Below are positions 7,157 to 16,343 of a DNA stretch of 64,000 bases, in pieces. Below the pieces are notes generated by a model, which was not told where the DNA came from, did no database searches, and was given only the letters and a program-made list of their open reading frames with translations. The translations under genes were made by a program, and so were the position numbers. Origin of the DNA: SZUA-36 sp963801195 (GTDB lineage Bacteria; Pseudomonadota; Gammaproteobacteria; Xanthomonadales; SZUA-36); the NCBI GenBank assembly GCA_963801195.1, contig CAWDDX010000003.1, positions 558,001 through 622,000 on the forward strand, in the 5' to 3' direction. Within the stretch, counting starts at the first letter, position 1. Each line of letters opens with the position of its first letter.

Positions 7157-9997
7157 ATGACGAACACGCGCCCTGACAGTTTGACGCAAATAACCGGTTT
7201 TTTGACTCAAACACTCGAATATGAATCGTTGTTCGCACGGCTCAGGACGGGGCAGACCCTCGTCACCGGCAACAGCCGTCTCGCGCGCGTGCTGAAGAAC
7301 AAGTACGACCAGTGGCGCGCCGGGCAGGGCGACCGCCAGTGGCAAAGCCCTGTCATTATCTCCTGGAACACCTGGATGGACCGGCTCTGGGAAACGGCCA
7401 GCCTGCATTCCCGCCCCGGCACCGGTCGCGCCGTGCCCGGTCCAAGACAGGAAATCAGTCTCTGGGAAAGCACCCTGAAAACCGAGAAGCTGGCCCATTT
7501 CCTGCTGCACCCGGAAGCGCTTGCCAGCCAGTTGCGCGAAACCCGCAGCCTGGTCGTGGAATGGCAACTCGATCTTCAGGACCGCTCATGGACTGGCGGT
7601 GAAAACGAAAATCATGCCGCCTTTTACCAGTGGAACAGAGCCTTCGAAAAACGCTGTGAAAAGGGCCAGTGGATCAGCCCGGAAGACCGCATTGCGCCAC
7701 TTGGTAGTGCACTTGAAGATGCGCTGTTACCCGCTTCGGAAACCTTCAACCTGTTGGGTTTTGACGAATTCACCCCCGCACGCGCCAGTCTGCTTGCGGC
7801 GCTGATTGAAAACGGCAATACGGTCTGTCACCTGAGAATTTCACCCAGGCACGGTAAAGCCGTGTTGTGGAAATACAGGGACAGCAAGGACGAACTTCAA
7901 CAGATGGCGCGCTGGGTGCGTTACTGGCATGAGAAAGAACCGGGCTCGACCATCGCCGTCGTGGTGCACGATTTACAAAACAGCCGCCAGGCGGTTGAAA
8001 GACAGCTCCGGGACATTCTTTGTCCCGGCCACGACGTATTTGGCCGGCACGAAAAACCATGGAATATATCCATGGGTATACCGCTGGCCAGGGTGCCGAT
8101 GATCGAGACCGCATTTGATGTGTTCAGACTGCTCGACAAACGCATCGATATCCAGGCGATCGGCCGTGTCCTGCGTTCACCCTGGCTGCGCGGAGCGCGT
8201 GAAGAAAGATCCAGCCGGGCGCTGCTCGAAAAATGTCTGCGGGACAACTATCCCCGCCAATTGAAACTGAACGAATTGATCTTTCGCGCTGACGAGATCA
8301 GAAAGAAAGACCACCAGGGCAATGCCTTGGCCCCCGAAAAGCAGACGCCACGGGACTGGAACAGTCCGTTGCTGAGCGGAATGCTTGGCACCCTTGAGCG
8401 GTTTGAACGTGAAACCAGGGGTAAACGCCCGGCCTCGGATTGGGCTGAAGGTTTTGACCGTCTGCTGATGAACCTCGGCTGGCCGCTTGAAGAGGAACTT
8501 CCACAGGCTGCGATGGAAGAACAGGGGGATAACTGGCAGGCATTGCAGGCCTGGCGCGATGGCTTGCGTGAACTGGCCACACTGGATGCCACCGACCCGG
8601 CGTTGGACCGCGGCGCCGCAATCGGCCGGCTGAAACAGATCTGCCGGGAAAAGATTTTCCAGCCGCACACAGCGGATGCACCCGTCCAGGTCCTCGGCCT
8701 GTACGAGGTCAACGCTTTGCGCTTTGACCATTTGTGGATACTTGGATTACACAACGGGAACTGGCCGGCCAGCGCCAAGCCCAACCCATTCATTCCCGGC
8801 CGGCTTCAGCGCGAGGCGGGTTTACCGAATTCAAGCCCGCAACGCGAGCTCGAGGTCGCCCGAACGATCACGCGGCGTCTGCTGGAAACGGCGCCGGACT
8901 GCGTCTTCAGCTACCCGGGCCGGCTCGATGGCGAGGACACGATTCCCAGCCCGCTGCTGGAAAGCAAAAACATGGATAAGCATGATCCGCCGCCGGCCTG
9001 GCAGGGTGAGGACTGGTGCAGTATCGTTTCCATGGCTGAAAAACCGCAAACCGGCCCGTTGCAATCTCCGGGCCGGCTGGTTCACCCGACGGCAAGGGGC
9101 GGCAGTTCCATACTCAAAAACCAGGCGCTGTGCCCGTTCCGCGCCTTTGCCAGCAACCGCCTGGGCGCCGAGGGCCTGGAAACCCCGGTCGATGGCATCA
9201 GCCCGGCCCTGCATGGCAGCATGGTCCACCGCGTGCTGGAATTGTTCTGGCAGGAAACCCGGTCGCAGGCCGCGTTATTGGAAATGGATGAAGCAACGCT
9301 CAGTGAAAGTCTTCGCCGGCACGTCGATTTTGTCACCAGTGACGACCGCGGCCTGGGACAGCGCCGCGCCTTCCGCGTCGTTGAGGCCGACCGCATACAA
9401 CGTCACGTCATGGATTACCTGGCGCTCGAAAAGCAACGCGAAGCCTTCGAGGTCATCGCTTTCGAAAAGAGGATACACGCTGAGATCAACGGCCAGTCCA
9501 TCAACCTGGCAATCGACCGCGTCGACCGTGTTTCAGGCGGTGACGAGATCATCATCGATTACAAAACAGGCCCGGAAGACCCGAAGAAGTGGTTTGGTCA
9601 ACGGCCCGAAAATCCCCAGTTGCCACTCTATGCCATCACCGCGGAAAAAACCCCGGCCGCGGTGGTATTCGGCATCATTCGTGACGACGGCTGTCTTTAC
9701 AGGGGCGTGGCCAGGCGCGATGGCCTGTTGCCCGGACTGCCACCAAAAGAAACAAAAGCCACCCGCTACCTTGTTGATGCCGGTCAGGATTTACCCGGGA
9801 CCATCTCGGAATGGCAGCGGGTGCTGGAAAGCCTGATGAAGGATTTTCAGGAAGGCATAGCAAACGTCGATCCAAAGGCGGGTTTGAAGACCTGTGACAA
9901 CAGTTATTGCGAATTGCGGACCCTGTGCCGGGTTGGAGAGCTCGAAGGGAAGCGCAAAACCAGCCTTGAAGACATGCGACAGGAGCCTTCATCGTGA
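7157..9997 (+). CDS. AddB-like PD-(D/E)XK nuclease (TIGR03623-type DNA repair protein)
   Basis: This 946-residue protein is the RecB-type nuclease partner of the helicase that follows. The N-terminal and central parts resemble an inactivated UvrD-like fold; the C-terminal nuclease shows IIIDYKTGPEDPKKW with the Asp and Lys of the active site. Four cysteines probably hold a 4Fe-4S cluster as in AddB: one in LCPFRAF (near residue 658) and three in CDNSYCELRTLC (near 913-924). No clear Shine-Dalgarno sequence precedes the ATG; a TATGAT box sits six bases upstream, which would fit a leaderless start. The stop overlaps the start of the next gene by four bases. Confidence 0.85.
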   Translation: MTNTRPDSLTQITGFLTQTLEYESLFARLRTGQTLVTGNSRLARVLKNKYDQWRAGQGDRQWQSPVIISWNTWMDRLWETASLHSRPGTGRAVPGPRQEISLWESTLKTEKLAHFLLHPEALASQLRETRSLVVEWQLDLQDRSWTGGENENHAAFYQWNRAFEKRCEKGQWISPEDRIAPLGSALEDALLPASETFNLLGFDEFTPARASLLAALIENGNTVCHLRISPRHGKAVLWKYRDSKDELQQMARWVRYWHEKEPGSTIAVVVHDLQNSRQAVERQLRDILCPGHDVFGRHEKPWNISMGIPLARVPMIETAFDVFRLLDKRIDIQAIGRVLRSPWLRGAREERSSRALLEKCLRDNYPRQLKLNELIFRADEIRKKDHQGNALAPEKQTPRDWNSPLLSGMLGTLERFERETRGKRPASDWAEGFDRLLMNLGWPLEEELPQAAMEEQGDNWQALQAWRDGLRELATLDATDPALDRGAAIGRLKQICREKIFQPHTADAPVQVLGLYEVNALRFDHLWILGLHNGNWPASAKPNPFIPGRLQREAGLPNSSPQRELEVARTITRRLLETAPDCVFSYPGRLDGEDTIPSPLLESKNMDKHDPPPAWQGEDWCSIVSMAEKPQTGPLQSPGRLVHPTARGGSSILKNQALCPFRAFASNRLGAEGLETPVDGISPALHGSMVHRVLELFWQETRSQAALLEMDEATLSESLRRHVDFVTSDDRGLGQRRAFRVVEADRIQRHVMDYLALEKQREAFEVIAFEKRIHAEINGQSINLAIDRVDRVSGGDEIIIDYKTGPEDPKKWFGQRPENPQLPLYAITAEKTPAAVVFGIIRDDGCLYRGVARRDGLLPGLPPKETKATRYLVDAGQDLPGTISEWQRVLESLMKDFQEGIANVDPKAGLKTCDNSYCELRTLCRVGELEGKRKTSLEDMRQEPSS

Positions 9998-12900
9998 ACC
10001 GCCCTTCCGACTGGCAAGAGAGGGAACGGGCCCTTGACCTCGAGCATTCCTACATTGTTCAGGCGCCCGCGGGTTCCGGCAAAACCGAACTGCTGACACA
10101 ACGACTGCTGGCCCTGCTGGCACGGTCCGAAAACCCCGAGGAAGTGGTCGCGATCACCTTCACCCGCAAGGCCGCGGCAGAAATGAGCCACCGCCTGGTC
10201 ACCCGCTTACAGGCAGCGGCACGGCAACACCCGGGCGCCGATGCAAACGAGGAATTACCACCCCACGAGCAGGTCAGCCGTGAACTGGCGCTGTCGGTAC
10301 TCGCGAACGATGCCGCGCGGGGCTGGAACCTGCTCGAGCAACCCAGCAGACTGCGTATCCGCACCATAGACAGCCTGTGCTGGGAACTGGCCCGCCAGCT
10401 ACCGGTGCTGTCCGGGCTTGGCGGCGGTCAGCAAATAGCAGAAAACGCCAGTGACCTTTATCGCAACGCCGCCGCGCGGACAATGGCCGTCATCGAGGAC
10501 GAGGATGACCCGTTGAAGACGGACGTCACCCGCGTTCTTGACCGTTACGACAACCGGTACGACAAGCTCGTGGAATTATTGACCGGCATGCTGGCAAGCC
10601 GCGAGCAATGGACGGGTCACCTGTTGAGTGCGCGCAGGGGCGAAGGTTTTGACAGGCAGGGTATGGAAGTGGCGTTACGCTACCTGGTCGAGGGGCAACT
10701 CGAAATCGCGCGCGCCGCCACGCCCGACAGTCTTTTGCGCGACCTGCCCCGTTTCTACAATTACGCGATCGGCAACGGTGCGAATAATTCAGAGGACCTG
10801 GAAGCGCTGTTAAACGTTTGCGGCGGCCCCGCTTGCGAATTTCTCGACCTGCCCACCCATTCGGAAGCGCTGCCGCACTGGAAAACCATGATAAGCAGCC
10901 TGTTGACCGCCGCGGGTGAAATGCGCAAGGGGGCACCGAACGCCAGTGGTGGATTTCCGGCGCCATCGGCTGCAAAAGCCGAAGACAAGGCGCTTTTTTC
11001 GGCCTTCAAAGACGACTTCAAAGCAGTACTAGACACGCACCGTGAAAACGAGACCTTGCGTACCAGTTTGAACACCGTCATGGGCTTACCCAGGCCCGGT
11101 TATGAAGACGAAGCCTGGGAATCGCTCGAATCGCTGATGCGGATCATGCTGCGGGCTGCCGAAAACTGGAAACTGGTGATGGCCGAGCAAGGTGAAGTCG
11201 ACTATTCGGAAATCGCCCACCGCGCCATCGAGTCGCTCGGTTACGAGGATGCGCCCAGTAACCTGGCGCTACGCATGGACTATCGCATTGGGCACCTGCT
11301 GGTGGATGAATTCCAGGACACGTCCTCCACCCAGATCCGGCTGCTGAGACAACTCACCGCGGGCTGGAGTGACGGTGACGGACGCACGCTGTTCCTGGTG
11401 GGCGACCCGATGCAGTCGATCTACCGTTTCCGCAAAGCGGAAGTGAGCCTGTTTATCGAAGCCTGGCAGGGCCAGTTATTCGACCATATTCAGCTGCATC
11501 CGATACAGCTCAAGGTTAACTTCCGCTCATGCAAACCCATCGTGGACTGGGTCAACCTGGTCTTTCCACGGGTGATGCCGGTCAAAAACGATCCGGTCAT
11601 GGGGGCCGTCAACTACAGTGCGGCAAGTATCAAGCCCGGTGTTTCGACGCAGGGTTGTGCCGAAATTCAAATACTGCCCGGACGGGATGACGTGGAGGAA
11701 GCACGCCGCGTCGTCGAGATTATCCGCCGCTCCGGTACGGACGAAAGCATTGCCATCCTGGTGCGATCGCGCAACCATGTGAGCGCCATCCTGACGGCGC
11801 TCGACAAGCTGAAAATCAACGAGGACCGCTTTCGTTACCAGGCCATCAAGTTTACGCCCCTGGCGGAAACGACCCTGGTTCAGGACCTCGTGTCCCTGAC
11901 GCTCGCGCTGATCCAGCCCGCCGACCGTCTCGCGTGGCTGGCCACTTTACGCGCACCCTATATCGGTCTCGACCTGGCTGATCTGGATACCCTGGTGGCG
12001 GGTGAAGCCGGCAATATCATAGCCGATGCTGTCAGAGCCGCCAGCGAGGGCGCTGATGAAAACTTCAGCGGTTTATCTGACAACGGTTTGCAGCGCCTGC
12101 AGCGGGCTGGACCCATTCTGTTACGTGCCCTCGACCTGCGTGGCAGGCAAGCTGTCAGGACGCTGGTTGAATCCGCCTGGATCGACCTGGGCGGACCGGC
12201 CTGCGTGGGAAGTGCCAGTGAACTGGATGATGCGGCCACCTACTTTGACCTGATCGATTCGCTGGAAGCCGGGTACCTGCCGGTTGACCGCGACACGCTC
12301 GACCTGCGTCTCAAGGAACTGTATGCCGAACCGGACACGTTGGCGGATGGTAAATTGCAGATCCTGACGATCCACTCCGCCAAGGGTCTGCAATTTGACA
12401 CGGTTATTTTGCCCGGTCTGAACCGCGATACGGGCGGAAACAACGCACAATTGTTGCACTGGTTCGAGCTGCCGGACCTGGATACGATCGTGATGTCACC
12501 GATGCGCAACAATGCCGAAAAAGAACAGCAAAAAAAGTCGGGCGACCTGATCCAGTTCATTTCGGGCGTAGAACGGCAACGAGAGAGTCTGGAGGTCGGA
12601 CGCCTGCTTTATGTTGCCACGACCCGCGCCGTGCGTAATCTGCATTTGATCGGTGCCGTCAAACCCGCGGCCACAGGTGAAATCAAGGTCGCTTCAGGCT
12701 CACTGCTGGGCAGTTTGTGGCCCGCCATCGAGCAGCAACAGACAGCGCAGATTGCCGCCGCGGCACAGGTCCTGCCCGCCAACATCGAGCAGGCGGATGA
12801 GGCAGAACAGGAAATAGACATAGCCGGTATCGGCCTGCCGCAGCAATACCGGCGGCTGGCGGCGGACTGGCAGCCCCCGGAGTTTCCCAAGGGGGTGCAA

Positions 12901-13491
12901 CTGGTCCAATCCGGGGCAGCGGAAACGCAATCCACGATCGAATTCAGCTGGGCCGGTGAGGATGCGCGTCTGACGGGTAACCTGGTCCATCGCCTGCTGC
13001 AGTTAATCGCTGAACAGGGCCAGGATGCGTGGTCGGCGGGTGGCGGTATTGCAAAACATGTCAACTGGTGCCGGCGCGTGCTCAGCGCGGAAGGTGTCCA
13101 AACAGCAAAGGCCGATCTCATCCTTGAGCGCGCAACCCTCGCCATTGAAAATTGCCAGTCAACCGAAATTGGCCGCTGGATATTGGGTTCCCATGAGGAC
13201 GCACACTGCGAGTACGCCATCACCGCGGTCCTGGACAAGGACCGGCCCGTCAGCATGGTGCTGGACCGGACATTTGTCGAAAACGGCACGCGTTGGATCA
13301 TCGATTACAAGACATCCAGCCATGGCGGCGGTGACCTCGAGGGTTTTTTGGAAAACGAAGCAAAGCGTTACCGGCAACAGTTGCAGCGTTATCGCGATGC
13401 GCTGGCTTTGACCGAAACCCACCCGATCAGGACTGCGCTATATTTCCCCCTGCTCGACCGGCTCAAAGAGGTGCTTGCGCCCGTTGCATGA
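9994..13491 (+). CDS. AddA-like UvrD/RecB-family helicase-nuclease
   Basis: This 1165-residue superfamily 1A helicase shows Walker A APAGSGKTELLTQR near residue 25, the Q/Ia block AITFTRKAAAEM, LLVDEFQDTS (motif II), GDPMQSIYRFRKAE (III), VNFRSCKPIV (IV), LTIHSAKGLQFD (V) and LLYVATTRA (VI). The C-terminus carries a RecB-type nuclease motif, IIDYKTSSHGG. It starts with GTG inside the stop of the AddB-like gene (GTGA overlap), so the two are translationally coupled. Together they are expected to process double-strand DNA ends for recombination, like AddAB or RecBCD. No recC/recD-like gene is nearby. Confidence 0.9.
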   Translation: MNRPSDWQERERALDLEHSYIVQAPAGSGKTELLTQRLLALLARSENPEEVVAITFTRKAAAEMSHRLVTRLQAAARQHPGADANEELPPHEQVSRELALSVLANDAARGWNLLEQPSRLRIRTIDSLCWELARQLPVLSGLGGGQQIAENASDLYRNAAARTMAVIEDEDDPLKTDVTRVLDRYDNRYDKLVELLTGMLASREQWTGHLLSARRGEGFDRQGMEVALRYLVEGQLEIARAATPDSLLRDLPRFYNYAIGNGANNSEDLEALLNVCGGPACEFLDLPTHSEALPHWKTMISSLLTAAGEMRKGAPNASGGFPAPSAAKAEDKALFSAFKDDFKAVLDTHRENETLRTSLNTVMGLPRPGYEDEAWESLESLMRIMLRAAENWKLVMAEQGEVDYSEIAHRAIESLGYEDAPSNLALRMDYRIGHLLVDEFQDTSSTQIRLLRQLTAGWSDGDGRTLFLVGDPMQSIYRFRKAEVSLFIEAWQGQLFDHIQLHPIQLKVNFRSCKPIVDWVNLVFPRVMPVKNDPVMGAVNYSAASIKPGVSTQGCAEIQILPGRDDVEEARRVVEIIRRSGTDESIAILVRSRNHVSAILTALDKLKINEDRFRYQAIKFTPLAETTLVQDLVSLTLALIQPADRLAWLATLRAPYIGLDLADLDTLVAGEAGNIIADAVRAASEGADENFSGLSDNGLQRLQRAGPILLRALDLRGRQAVRTLVESAWIDLGGPACVGSASELDDAATYFDLIDSLEAGYLPVDRDTLDLRLKELYAEPDTLADGKLQILTIHSAKGLQFDTVILPGLNRDTGGNNAQLLHWFELPDLDTIVMSPMRNNAEKEQQKKSGDLIQFISGVERQRESLEVGRLLYVATTRAVRNLHLIGAVKPAATGEIKVASGSLLGSLWPAIEQQQTAQIAAAAQVLPANIEQADEAEQEIDIAGIGLPQQYRRLAADWQPPEFPKGVQLVQSGAAETQSTIEFSWAGEDARLTGNLVHRLLQLIAEQGQDAWSAGGGIAKHVNWCRRVLSAEGVQTAKADLILERATLAIENCQSTEIGRWILGSHEDAHCEYAITAVLDKDRPVSMVLDRTFVENGTRWIIDYKTSSHGGGDLEGFLENEAKRYRQQLQRYRDALALTETHPIRTALYFPLLDRLKEVLAPVA

Positions 13492-13556
13492 AGCGCCGGG
13501 CCGCTAGCTGTGAATTCCAGCAGCGTGTTGTCTGTTGCCCGCAGGAAGCGGACACC

Positions 13557-13985
13557 TCACCAGTGTTCGGAAATATGCTCGATCAGCGCCACGCGTTCTA
13601 CGGGATTGACCTTGTGACCCTCTCCCAGTTGCGGCAGTGCGGGCCATCCGGGGTCCCGGATCATCAGACCGCAGGCGCTGCGTGGTTCAGCATAACGGGG
13701 GATGACGTGAAAATGGACATTCGGGTCCACCATCATCAGCATCATGTAATTGATCTTGTCGTAGTCAAAGGCGGCTTTAAGGGCCCTTTCGATATCCGCG
13801 ACCACTGCACCCATCTCAAAAAAAGCTTCCCTTGAGAGGGCCGAAAATTCGGTCACGTCGGCTTTGGCGCATAGAATAAGCGAACCGAGCGTAGCCTGTG
13901 GTTCACGTAGCAACACGAGCCAGTGGTCGTATTCCCGGACGATGGTGCCGGGGTAGCCAAACCGATCCGCGGTCTGGTTTGTCAT
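13557..13985 (-). CDS. HIT-family nucleotide-binding protein
   Basis: This 142-residue histidine-triad protein carries NVHFHVIPRYAEPR, the H-x-H-x core of the nucleotidyl-binding site, after an N-terminal YDHWLVLLREPQATLGSLIL strand region. The start is fixed by a good GGAGG eight bases before the ATG at 13985; the frame is open ten codons further but without a ribosome site. HIT proteins hydrolyse or transfer AMP-type groups; the substrate here is unknown. The gene converges on the AddA-like gene. A second, broken HIT gene of another subfamily lies at 19889-20546. Confidence 0.85.
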   Translation of the reverse strand: MTNQTADRFGYPGTIVREYDHWLVLLREPQATLGSLILCAKADVTEFSALSREAFFEMGAVVADIERALKAAFDYDKINYMMLMMVDPNVHFHVIPRYAEPRSACGLMIRDPGWPALPQLGEGHKVNPVERVALIEHISEHW

Positions 13986-14211
13986 AATATTTCCTCCGTG
14001 GCGGTTAACAAGCAACAGTCTAGTTCAGAACGCCGTTGGAATCGAACCTTTCGCCGAGTGAAATTGCCGGAAATTGCAGTGCCATCCATGGCCGCAAACG
14101 ACCGACAGCGTTGCTTCAGAAGTTTGAATTTAACCCATGTTCCAGAGAGAAGACCAGTATAGCGCGACTTGAGAAAATGTAGATAAAAAGTACTTCCGGG
14201 AAAGCCATCCA

Positions 14212-14236
14212 GGGGCCTGCCGGTTAAGCAGGCCCC
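14212..14236 (-). terminator. GC-rich hairpin downstream of the exported-protein gene
   Basis: GGGGCCTGC and GCAGGCCCC pair across a seven-base loop. It lies downstream (minus strand) of the gene at 14297-14974. There is no strong T-run, so a terminator role is only plausible. Confidence 0.45.
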
Positions 14237-14254
14237 TGAGTACCGTTGCGGTTT

Positions 14255-14301
14255 GCTAGCTGTGAATTCTGTGAACAACCTTCACAGAATTCACAGCTAG
14301 C
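14255..14301. repeat. 20-bp palindrome containing a stop codon
   Basis: Arms 14255-14274 and 14282-14301 are perfect inverted copies around a seven-base loop (GCTAGCTGTGAATTCTGTGA on the left). The TAG stop of the minus-strand gene at 14297 lies inside the right arm. The first 15 bases (GCTAGCTGTGAATTC) also occur at 13503-13517, just beyond the HIT gene, so this is a dispersed word and not merely a unique terminator. Confidence 0.7.
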
Positions 14302-14974
14302 CCTTTACAAGACGTTTCGCACCCACAAACACTAAGAGACCGGTTATCAGAACCAATACCCACAATGGTGCGAACGGAATGGGCGATGCAGAAACAGGCG
14401 CAGGCGGCGCTCCATTCCCGCAAGTATCCGTCCAGGGCGCCGGGGCTGACCAGTTGGCAGGCGCCATTTGCACGCCACCTGCAGCATCACCAAAAGCCCC
14501 GGAGTTTGTGTAAAAGACGTCGTTAAAGTCATTCATGTACCAGGAAATGGGCTCGTTTGCCGTGATGCCAGAAAATGAATAGCTACCTGGATCAACGGGT
14601 TCTGCATCCAATTCGGTGAAATTGGTGCTAAGTGCACCAGCTCCGTCAGTGGTTATGCTGCCACTAACAGTCAGACTACCTTGTAATGTCAGATCGTGTG
14701 CAAAATATGCATCTTGCGCATCATTCAATAAAAATCCGGCACAAGTGAGATCGGTAGATTCCCATGTTTGCGACAATGCACTTGTCGAGCCGTTATCAAA
14801 AATAATTATGGCAATATACGATTCTGTATCGTTAACCCCCGTTAGGGTGCTATCCGATATGATTCCGGAATAGCTGATGTAATATGGATCAGCAATACTT
14901 GCCGGTGAAACACACACCAGGCAAACAAAAAGTGAAATAATTGGAATGGCTTTACTGAAAGGTGTTTTGTTCAT
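14297..14974 (-). CDS. Exported protein with PEP-CTERM-like sorting tail
   Basis: This 225-residue protein has a signal peptide (start MNKTPFSKAIPIISLF, ending near SIADPYY) and a C-terminal tail made of a proline motif (PIPFAPLW), one membrane helix (VLVLITGLLVFVGA) and a basic end (KRLVKG). That three-part tail resembles exosortase-processed or related surface-anchoring signals; the precise class is not clear. The middle is beta-rich with GSITTDGAGALSTNF and no family I recognise. The start is at 14974, where AAGGA precedes the ATG; the longer frame to 15043 lacks a signal peptide. Base composition is more AT-rich than that of the neighbours, suggesting transfer. No exosortase gene is in the window. 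Confidence 0.6.
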   Translation of the reverse strand: MNKTPFSKAIPIISLFVCLVCVSPASIADPYYISYSGIISDSTLTGVNDTESYIAIIIFDNGSTSALSQTWESTDLTCAGFLLNDAQDAYFAHDLTLQGSLTVSGSITTDGAGALSTNFTELDAEPVDPGSYSFSGITANEPISWYMNDFNDVFYTNSGAFGDAAGGVQMAPANWSAPAPWTDTCGNGAPPAPVSASPIPFAPLWVLVLITGLLVFVGAKRLVKG

Positions 14975-15340
14975 GAGCTTGGATCCTTGTTGATGATTAT
15001 GCCAGCCCCTTGTCGCCTTATCGATCGATACTGTTTTCTTCAAGCAAACAATAGTTCAATTTTTCATCAAATGAAAACAATGGCTTAAAGACCAGATCCA
15101 CTTGAATGACACATGAACTGCTTATGGCCGGTTGCTGAGTGGCATTGGCCGGGCTTCTGAAGCGCAACTAAAACCTGCGATTACAACCGGTGGACACAAC
15201 ACATGGTGTTAGGACCCGTGTCTATATCATGCCTTTGTATGAAGTGACGGAAAAACAGCCGGCGCCGACCCGATAATCCGCGTTTAGCGTTAAAAAAGTC
15301 TACAATTGGAGCGCTGAGTATTTCGTCCCGGAGTCATGCT
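14975..15340. other. Divergent intergenic region, nothing recognised
   Basis: These 366 bases separate two divergent genes and should hold both promoters. I found no coding frame, clear operator or strong hairpin. Confidence 0.5.
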
Positions 15341-16201
15341 GTGCGTCAATTTGGTGAAATTGAAAGTTGTGTTGCAGGCACCGAATTTGCGAGCCGTGCC
15401 GAGCTTTCGGCTTCCGGCATCCACCGGCCCACCCAGGCCGGTATCAGCGGATCGAGCACGGAGGGCGCGGATTCGATCGTCGTCTCGGGCGGTTACGAAG
15501 ACGACGAGGACTACGGCGATTACCTGATCTACGGCGGCCAGGCCGGTTTCGATCCAAATACAAAGCAACAGAACGAAGACGCGGAACTCTCAAGGGGGAA
15601 CCTGGCGCTGGTCGTCAGTTATAACAAGGGCCTGCCGGTGCGCGTGAGCAGGGGCCTGGGTTCAGCAAGGCAGCACACCTACCGCTATGACGGGCTCTAC
15701 CTTGTCGAGCGATGGTGGGTGGACCGTAACAAATCCGGTTTCAGGATTTACCGGTTTGCACTCAGGAAAATCGATGACAAGCCGATCTCGACACCAGAGG
15801 GCGAACTGCCTTTACCCAACAGCAACCTGGAGCCCGGCAGGGTCAAGTCGTACACAACCCACATCGTCCGCGACACGCTGGCCGCCGAGGCGGTCAAAGA
15901 AGCTCACCGGCACGTCTGCCAGGCCTGCTCAACCCGAATCGAACGGCCCGGCGGCGCCTACGCGCAGGCGGCATACATCCGCCCGCTCGGCCGTCCGCAT
16001 AACGGCCCGGACACGGCCGACAACATCCTCTGCCTGTGCCCCAACTGTCATGTCCTGTTTGATGGCTGGGCTTTTGCCATCGAGGATGACGGCACCCTCA
16101 TTGGCGCCCTGAGCGGCAGCCTTGACGAGGTGGAAGCACATTCGGTCAACAGGGAACACCTGGGTTATCATCGGCGTCTGTATGCGGAAGCCAACAGTTG
16201 A
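15341..16201 (+). CDS. SRA (YDG) - HNH putative modification-dependent nuclease
   Basis: This 286-residue protein has an SRA/YDG domain (about 1-150: RPTQAGISGSSTEGADSIVVSGGYEDDEDYGDYLIY in the protein, key residues near 30-65) and an HNH zinc-finger nuclease domain (about 188-245: C193, C196, C233, C236, H237, N229). SRA domains flip out modified cytosine; SRA-HNH proteins are type IV-like restriction enzymes against 5-methyl- or hydroxymethylcytosine DNA. The His expected before IRPLG is Tyr212 (AAYIRPLG), a one-base change from His, so activity is doubtful. The start is GTG at 15341, eight bases or so after GGAG. No methyltransferase is adjacent. Confidence 0.85.
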   Translation: MRQFGEIESCVAGTEFASRAELSASGIHRPTQAGISGSSTEGADSIVVSGGYEDDEDYGDYLIYGGQAGFDPNTKQQNEDAELSRGNLALVVSYNKGLPVRVSRGLGSARQHTYRYDGLYLVERWWVDRNKSGFRIYRFALRKIDDKPISTPEGELPLPNSNLEPGRVKSYTTHIVRDTLAAEAVKEAHRHVCQACSTRIERPGGAYAQAAYIRPLGRPHNGPDTADNILCLCPNCHVLFDGWAFAIEDDGTLIGALSGSLDEVEAHSVNREHLGYHRRLYAEANS

Positions 16202-16343
16202 ACTCAAAGAATCCCCGCCGGTATGATCGGTCTGCTGAAGTTGACCACTGATGCCCTGTTATCCGTGGTCGAGTCCTGCTTTACATCCACCGGCATTGGA
16301 GTATTGCTTTTGAAAGAAGGCTGCTTTGGAAGTTAAACCCGCC

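Noticed and set aside
16326..16343. Upstream TTG start for the TVP38-type gene
   Set aside because: ATG at 16344 is more usual and also has a purine-rich site; kept as an alternative only.
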